DNA from: TMED26 sp002694075
GTDB lineage: Bacteria > Pseudomonadota > Alphaproteobacteria > Thalassobaculales > Thalassobaculaceae
Direction: 5' to 3'
Assembly (NCBI GenBank): GCA_036160575.1
Contig: JAYYDT010000068.1
Coordinates: 1-7,915 of the forward strand
DNA length: 7,915 nt
Part shown: in pieces, positions 5,059-7,915 of the stretch
How the letters are laid out: the number at the start of each line of letters is the position of its first letter
How positions within the stretch are numbered: the stretch's first letter is position 1
Program-made: the position numbers and the translations under genes
Notes under the pieces: generated by a model
Told to the model about the DNA's origin: nothing
Databases searched by the model: none
The model's input: only the letters and a program-made list of their open reading frames with translations

Positions 5059-7164
5059 TCAAGCGGCGGTTTCAGCGTCATAGTCGGCGAAGGATTTGCC
5101 CTCGGCGGCCAGTTTGGCCAGCAATGGGGCGGGCGCCATCCATTCGTCGCCGGCTTCGTACATCGCTTTGACGGTGGCGTAGACTTGGTCGACGCCGACC
5201 TGATCGGCGAAATTCATCGGTCCGCCGCGGAACGAGGGGAAGCCATAGCCGTTGACATAAATCACGTCGATGTCGCTGGCCCGGTAAGCCATGCCTTCCT
5301 CGAGGATTTTGGCGCCCTCGTTGATCAACGCGAACATGCAGCGATGCAAAATCTCGGTATCGTCGAAATCCTTGCGGGCGATGCCGGCGGCGGCGGCGCT
5401 GTCGAGGATCAAACGTTCGATCTCCGGATCCGGTTGGGGCGTGCGATTACCCTCGACATAGCGGTACCAGCCGGCGTTGGTTTTCTGCCCATGGCGGCCC
5501 ATCTCGACCACCTTGTCGGCGATTTCCGAATAGCGGTAATTGGCCGGCGGTCGGCCCCGCTCCTGGCGGACTCGATAGCCGACGTCGAGCCCGGCCATGT
5601 CCCCCATCGTGAAGGGCCCCATTGGCAGGCCAAAATCGAAGATCACTCGGTCGACATCCTGGGGCAGGGCGCCATCCTCGATCAGAAAGCCGGCCTGGCG
5701 GGTATAGGCATGGAGCATGCGATTGCCGACGAAGCCGTCGCAAACACCGACCACGACCGGCACTTTTTGAATTTTTTTGCCCAATTTCATAGTTGTGTTG
5801 AGAACGTCGGGCGCGGTCTTCTCGCCGCGCACGATTTCCAACAGTTTCATGACGTTGGCGGGGCTGAAGAAATGGGTGCCGATAACATCTTGCGGGCGCT
5901 TGGTGACACTGGCGATTTCGTCGACATCCAGGGTCGAGGTATTGCTGGCAAGAATCGCGCCGGGCTTACAAATCTCATCCAGCTTGGCGAAAATCTCTTT
6001 TTTCAGGGCCATGTTCTCGAACACCGCCTCGATGACAATGTCGGCGTCGGCCGCCGCCGTGAGGTCGAGAGCGCCGCTCAACAGGGCCATGCGCTGGTCC
6101 ATTTTCTCTTGGCTGAGGCGGCCTTTCGACACGGTCGCGGCATAATTTTTCTCGACAATGCCGAGACCGCGGTCGAGGGCGGCCTGTTCGGTTTCGATAA
6201 TTGTCACCGGGATGCCGACATTGGCGAAGTTCATGGAAATGCCGCCGCCCATGGTGCCGGCGCCAATCACCGCGACTTTTTCAATTGGCCGCGTGGCGGT
6301 CTCCTTGGTGACGCCAGGAACCTTGCCGGCCGCGCGCTCCGCGAAAAACGCGTGGCGTAACCCTTGGCTCTCCGGCCCGGTTTTTAATTCCTCGAATATT
6401 TCCCGTTCGCGGGCGAGCGCCGCGTCGAACGGCATGGTCACGGCGTTGGCCACCGATTCGAGGCACCTTTCCGGCGCCGGTTGGCCGCGGGTGCGGCGCG
6501 CCACCGCCTTCAATTGCGCGGCTTTCAAGGCGTCGACCGTCTCGCCTTCGGCCAATTCGGCGGTCAGATCGCGCACCCGTTTCAGGGCCGCGCCATCGGC
6601 CACCAATTGGCGCGCGTAGGCGAGCGCGCCGGCCAGCAGGTCGCCGTCAACCACCTGGTCGATAATGCCCATATCAAGGGCTTTGGCGGCCGGCACGAAA
6701 TCGCCGGTCGAAATCAAAGCCATGGCGGCTTTGACGCCGGTCAGGCGGGGCAGGCGCTGGGTGCCGCCGGCGCCGGGTAACAACCCCAATTTGACCTCCG
6801 GCAGGCCGACCATGGCGCTGCTCAGCGCGACGCGGTAGTGGCAGCCGAGCGCGGTTTCCAAGCCGCCGCCAAGGGCGGTGCCGTGAATCGCCGCGACAAC
6901 CGGTTTGCCGGCCGCTTCGAAGCCGGCGATGACATCGTTCAACCCGGGGGTGGTCGCGGGCATGTTAAACTCACGGATATCGGCCCCGGCGATGAAAGTA
7001 CGGCCGGCGCCGATAATCACGATGGCGGTCACCGCCGCGTCGGCGAGGGCGGTCCGGGTGCACTCCGCCAATCCGGCGCGCACCGCCTGGCTGAGGGCGT
7101 TGACGGGCGGATTGTCGACTGTGATGACGGCGATATCACCGTGGTTTTGAATACTGACCGGCAT
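5059..7164 (-). CDS. Fused enoyl-CoA hydratase / 3-hydroxyacyl-CoA dehydrogenase (PimF/FadJ-like)
   Basis: This 701-residue bifunctional beta-oxidation enzyme hydrates trans-2-enoyl-CoA and oxidises the L-3-hydroxyacyl-CoA with NAD to 3-ketoacyl-CoA. The N-terminal crotonase domain (about 1-190) has the oxyanion region GRTFIAGADI (54-63) and GTALGGGLE (95-103). Both catalytic glutamates of the hydratase type are present, Glu103 and Glu123 (LPEVKLG). The dehydrogenase NAD-binding domain starts near 296 with VAVIGAGTMGGG (298-309), followed by SNTSTL (407-412) and the His431/Glu443 pair in GTHFFSPANVMKLLEIV. The C-terminal domain begins near 475 (CDGFVGNRM) and a second repeat covers about 600-690. 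The length fits FadJ, PimF and peroxisomal multifunctional enzyme type 1. No thiolase follows. The start at ATG 7164 is preceded by GGGAGGGGGGG, and the family sequence begins there. An ATG at 7224 in the same frame lies in the promoter region. Confidence 0.93.
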   Translation of the reverse strand: MPVSIQNHGDIAVITVDNPPVNALSQAVRAGLAECTRTALADAAVTAIVIIGAGRTFIAGADIREFNMPATTPGLNDVIAGFEAAGKPVVAAIHGTALGGGLETALGCHYRVALSSAMVGLPEVKLGLLPGAGGTQRLPRLTGVKAAMALISTGDFVPAAKALDMGIIDQVVDGDLLAGALAYARQLVADGAALKRVRDLTAELAEGETVDALKAAQLKAVARRTRGQPAPERCLESVANAVTMPFDAALAREREIFEELKTGPESQGLRHAFFAERAAGKVPGVTKETATRPIEKVAVIGAGTMGGGISMNFANVGIPVTIIETEQAALDRGLGIVEKNYAATVSKGRLSQEKMDQRMALLSGALDLTAAADADIVIEAVFENMALKKEIFAKLDEICKPGAILASNTSTLDVDEIASVTKRPQDVIGTHFFSPANVMKLLEIVRGEKTAPDVLNTTMKLGKKIQKVPVVVGVCDGFVGNRMLHAYTRQAGFLIEDGALPQDVDRVIFDFGLPMGPFTMGDMAGLDVGYRVRQERGRPPANYRYSEIADKVVEMGRHGQKTNAGWYRYVEGNRTPQPDPEIERLILDSAAAAGIARKDFDDTEILHRCMFALINEGAKILEEGMAYRASDIDVIYVNGYGFPSFRGGPMNFADQVGVDQVYATVKAMYEAGDEWMAPAPLLAKLAAEGKSFADYDAETAA

Positions 7165-7219
7165 GTTGTTCCCCCCCTCCCGTGACGCGCCGCGTGGGCG
7201 GCGGCTTTGGTTTCCCGAC

Positions 7220-7247
7220 ACCATAAACCACCGGTGGCCGGTTTCAA
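7220..7247 (-). promoter_or_regulatory. Putative sigma-70-type promoter of the beta-oxidation operon with a palindrome in the spacer
   Basis: On the minus strand, TTGAAA (7242-7247) and TATGGT (7220-7225) are separated by 16 bp. They match the -35 and -10 consensus at 5 of 6 and 4 of 6 positions. The spacer holds the 10-bp perfect palindrome CCACCGGTGG (7228-7237), a candidate operator. The expected start site lies about 50 bases before the ATG of the fused hydratase/dehydrogenase. The position, directly after the ridA terminator, supports a separate transcription unit. The assignment is by eye only. Confidence 0.45.
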
Positions 7248-7260
7248 CAAGCCAGCCGCG

Positions 7261-7288
7261 AAAAACCGCCGCAGGGCTTAGGCGGCGG
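7261..7288 (-). terminator. Intrinsic terminator overlapping the ridA stop codon
   Basis: In the minus-strand transcript, CCGCCGC (complement of 7282-7288) pairs with GCGGCGG (complement of 7266-7272) around a 9-base loop, followed at once by U5 (7261-7265). The TAA stop codon of the RidA gene lies in the loop, so the 5' arm is made of the last sense codons. The 7-bp all-GC stem plus short U-run fits a Rho-independent terminator and would separate ggt-ridA from the next operon. Confidence 0.6.
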
Positions 7289-7664
7289 CGATGGCCTCAA
7301 CCTCGACCAGCCAGTCGCTGTTGAGGGTGCCGACGATCACCGCAGTGGTCGCCACCGGGCGATGGCCAAGGGCCACCTCGCGGGCGTTTTGATTGGCCTC
7401 GGCATAGGCCGCGTCGGTGAGGTAGCTGGTCACCCGCACGATATTGTCGGGGGCCATCTCCGCTTCCTGCAAAATCCGCCGAATGTTATGCCAGATCAAG
7501 GCCAGTTGCCCATCGAGCGTGGCCGCCGCCCGGCTGTCGTTGGCCAGGCCCATGGTGCCGCTAATGAACAGCCACCGCGTCGGCGCGGTCACTTGCATGG
7601 CATGAACGTAATCGGCGGTCGCCGGATAAATCTCGTGAGCGGGATTGATCGGAGTGATATGCAC
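7278..7664 (-). CDS. RidA/YjgF/UK114-family protein
   Basis: This 128-residue protein has the length and end pattern of the RidA family: a central LFISGTMGLAND (32-43), the repeated-helix segment IWHNIRRILQEAEMAPDNIVRVTSYLTD (57-84) and the C-terminal EVEAIA (121-126). Family members are trimers, and canonical RidA deaminates reactive enamine/imine intermediates such as 2-aminoacrylate. The canonical catalytic Arg105 of E. coli RidA aligns, by my reading, with Thr106 here (PVATTAVIV), so imine deaminase activity is doubtful. A non-canonical Rid subfamily is more likely, so I give no gene symbol. The start is GTG at 7664, supported by AAGGAGG five bases upstream. It lies 44 bp after the gamma-glutamyltransferase gene and is probably co-transcribed with it. 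A terminator overlaps its stop codon. Confidence 0.87.
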   Translation of the reverse strand: MHITPINPAHEIYPATADYVHAMQVTAPTRWLFISGTMGLANDSRAAATLDGQLALIWHNIRRILQEAEMAPDNIVRVTSYLTDAAYAEANQNAREVALGHRPVATTAVIVGTLNSDWLVEVEAIAAA

Positions 7665-7666
7665 GG

Positions 7667-7697
7667 GGGCCTCCTTTTTTTATGGGCCTCTTTTTTT
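7667..7697 (-). repeat. Duplicated ribosome-binding leader of ridA with two A7 tracts
   Basis: Two near-identical units occupy the gap before the RidA gene. Positions 7667-7681 read GGGCCTCC followed by T7, and 7684-7697 read GGGCCTC followed by T7 (plus strand). On the coding strand each gives A7 followed by a purine-rich Shine-Dalgarno-like motif, AAGGAGG in the proximal copy and AAGAGG in the distal copy. It looks like a short tandem duplication of the ribosome-binding region. Confidence 0.5.
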
Positions 7698-7708
7698 GGG
7701 ACAGGTGG

Positions 7709-7915
7709 TCACCACCCCATTGCGCGGCCGGAACGACGCGGATCGGCGCCGCCCGCGATGAGGCCGGTTTCAAGATTGGCGCTGATCGCACAGACACCGG
7801 CGACCGCGTCGCTTCGAACCGGCAGCCATTCCAAGTCATGGCCGCGCGCCGCCAAACTGACGCCGGCGGCCGCGTCGATGCCTGCTTCCAGGGCCAAGCG
7901 GCCGGGTTTGGCGTC
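7709..7915 (-). CDS. ggt: Gamma-glutamyltransferase, C-terminal fragment (truncated by window edge)
   Basis: Only the last 68 codons are in the window, and the frame is open to the right edge. The pattern LALEAGID...LAARGHDLEWLP, then AGVCAISANLETGLIAGGADPRRSGRAMG, is the characteristic end of the gamma-glutamyltranspeptidase small subunit (the GH segment, then G.L.GGADPRR.G.A.G). These Ntn hydrolases cleave gamma-glutamyl bonds of glutathione and related compounds. The catalytic Thr and the autoprocessing site are outside the window, so activity cannot be judged, nor can the distinction from related cephalosporin acylase-type members. An internal TTG at 7897 could be mistaken for a start, but homology continues upstream of it. 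Confidence 0.78.
   Translation of the reverse strand, partial: DAKPGRLALEAGIDAAAGVSLAARGHDLEWLPVRSDAVAGVCAISANLETGLIAGGADPRRSGRAMGW

Noticed and set aside
5185..6360. 391-codon open frame on the plus strand
   Set aside because: It lies fully antisense to the fused hydratase/dehydrogenase, which has intact motifs throughout. Long antisense frames are common in GC-rich genes, and the translation shows no recognisable domain.
7165..7224. 20-residue extension of the fused enzyme from an ATG at 7224
   Set aside because: It falls in the -10 region of the proposed promoter and has no family similarity. The ATG at 7164 has a strong GGGAGG-type site.
1..7915. Defence system, mobile element, CRISPR array, tRNA or riboswitch
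   Set aside because: All long frames are accounted for by metabolic, tRNA-modification or HspQ-type genes. I saw no spaced repeats, transposase motifs, cloverleaf or terminal inverted repeats.

Overview
The window is GC-rich and almost entirely coding. Its gene set is typical of an alphaproteobacterium, perhaps of Rhodospirillales type: a fused MnmC, an HspQ of the alphaproteobacterial style, and a PimC/PimD-like pair of acyl-CoA dehydrogenases. That placement is inferred from protein style, since there is no rRNA or tRNA to anchor it. It reads as an ordinary chromosomal metabolic region. I see no mobile element, CRISPR array, RNA gene, phage gene or defence gene, and no gene-free stretch longer than about 115 bases.

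Layout. The left edge carries one plus-strand gene, the C-terminal FAD-dependent half of the tRNA-modifying enzyme MnmC. It is cut by the window edge and ends at 1205. Everything else is on the minus strand. Read from right to left in the direction of transcription, the genes are: the C-terminal tail of a gamma-glutamyltransferase (cut by the right edge), a RidA-family protein, a fused enoyl-CoA hydratase/3-hydroxyacyl-CoA dehydrogenase (PimF/FadJ-like), a zinc-independent NADP-dependent MDR oxidoreductase, an acyl-CoA dehydrogenase like PimC (large subunit), a second one like PimD (small subunit), and HspQ. HspQ converges on mnmC, and their stop codons overlap by 4 bp.

Transcription units. 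A GC hairpin followed by U5 sits on the ridA stop codon and probably ends the ggt-ridA unit. Next comes a plausible sigma-70-type promoter (7220-7247) with a 10-bp palindrome in its spacer, in front of the beta-oxidation genes. These four genes are tightly spaced (11 to about 49 bp) and are probably one operon. A perfect 10-bp-stem hairpin spans the end of the PimD-like gene before hspQ.

How the genes work together. The two acyl-CoA dehydrogenases would introduce the 2,3 double bond. The fused enzyme would then hydrate it and oxidise the product to 3-ketoacyl-CoA. The gene set resembles the dicarboxylate-degrading pimFABCDE operon of Rhodopseudomonas palustris, but with no CoA ligase (PimA) or thiolase (PimB) in the window and with an MDR reductase between the PimF-like and PimC-like genes. 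The substrate cannot be read from the sequence. The points most worth a second look are the loss of the usual catalytic Glu position in both dehydrogenases, the non-canonical RidA active site, and two perfect GC palindromes inside mnmC.
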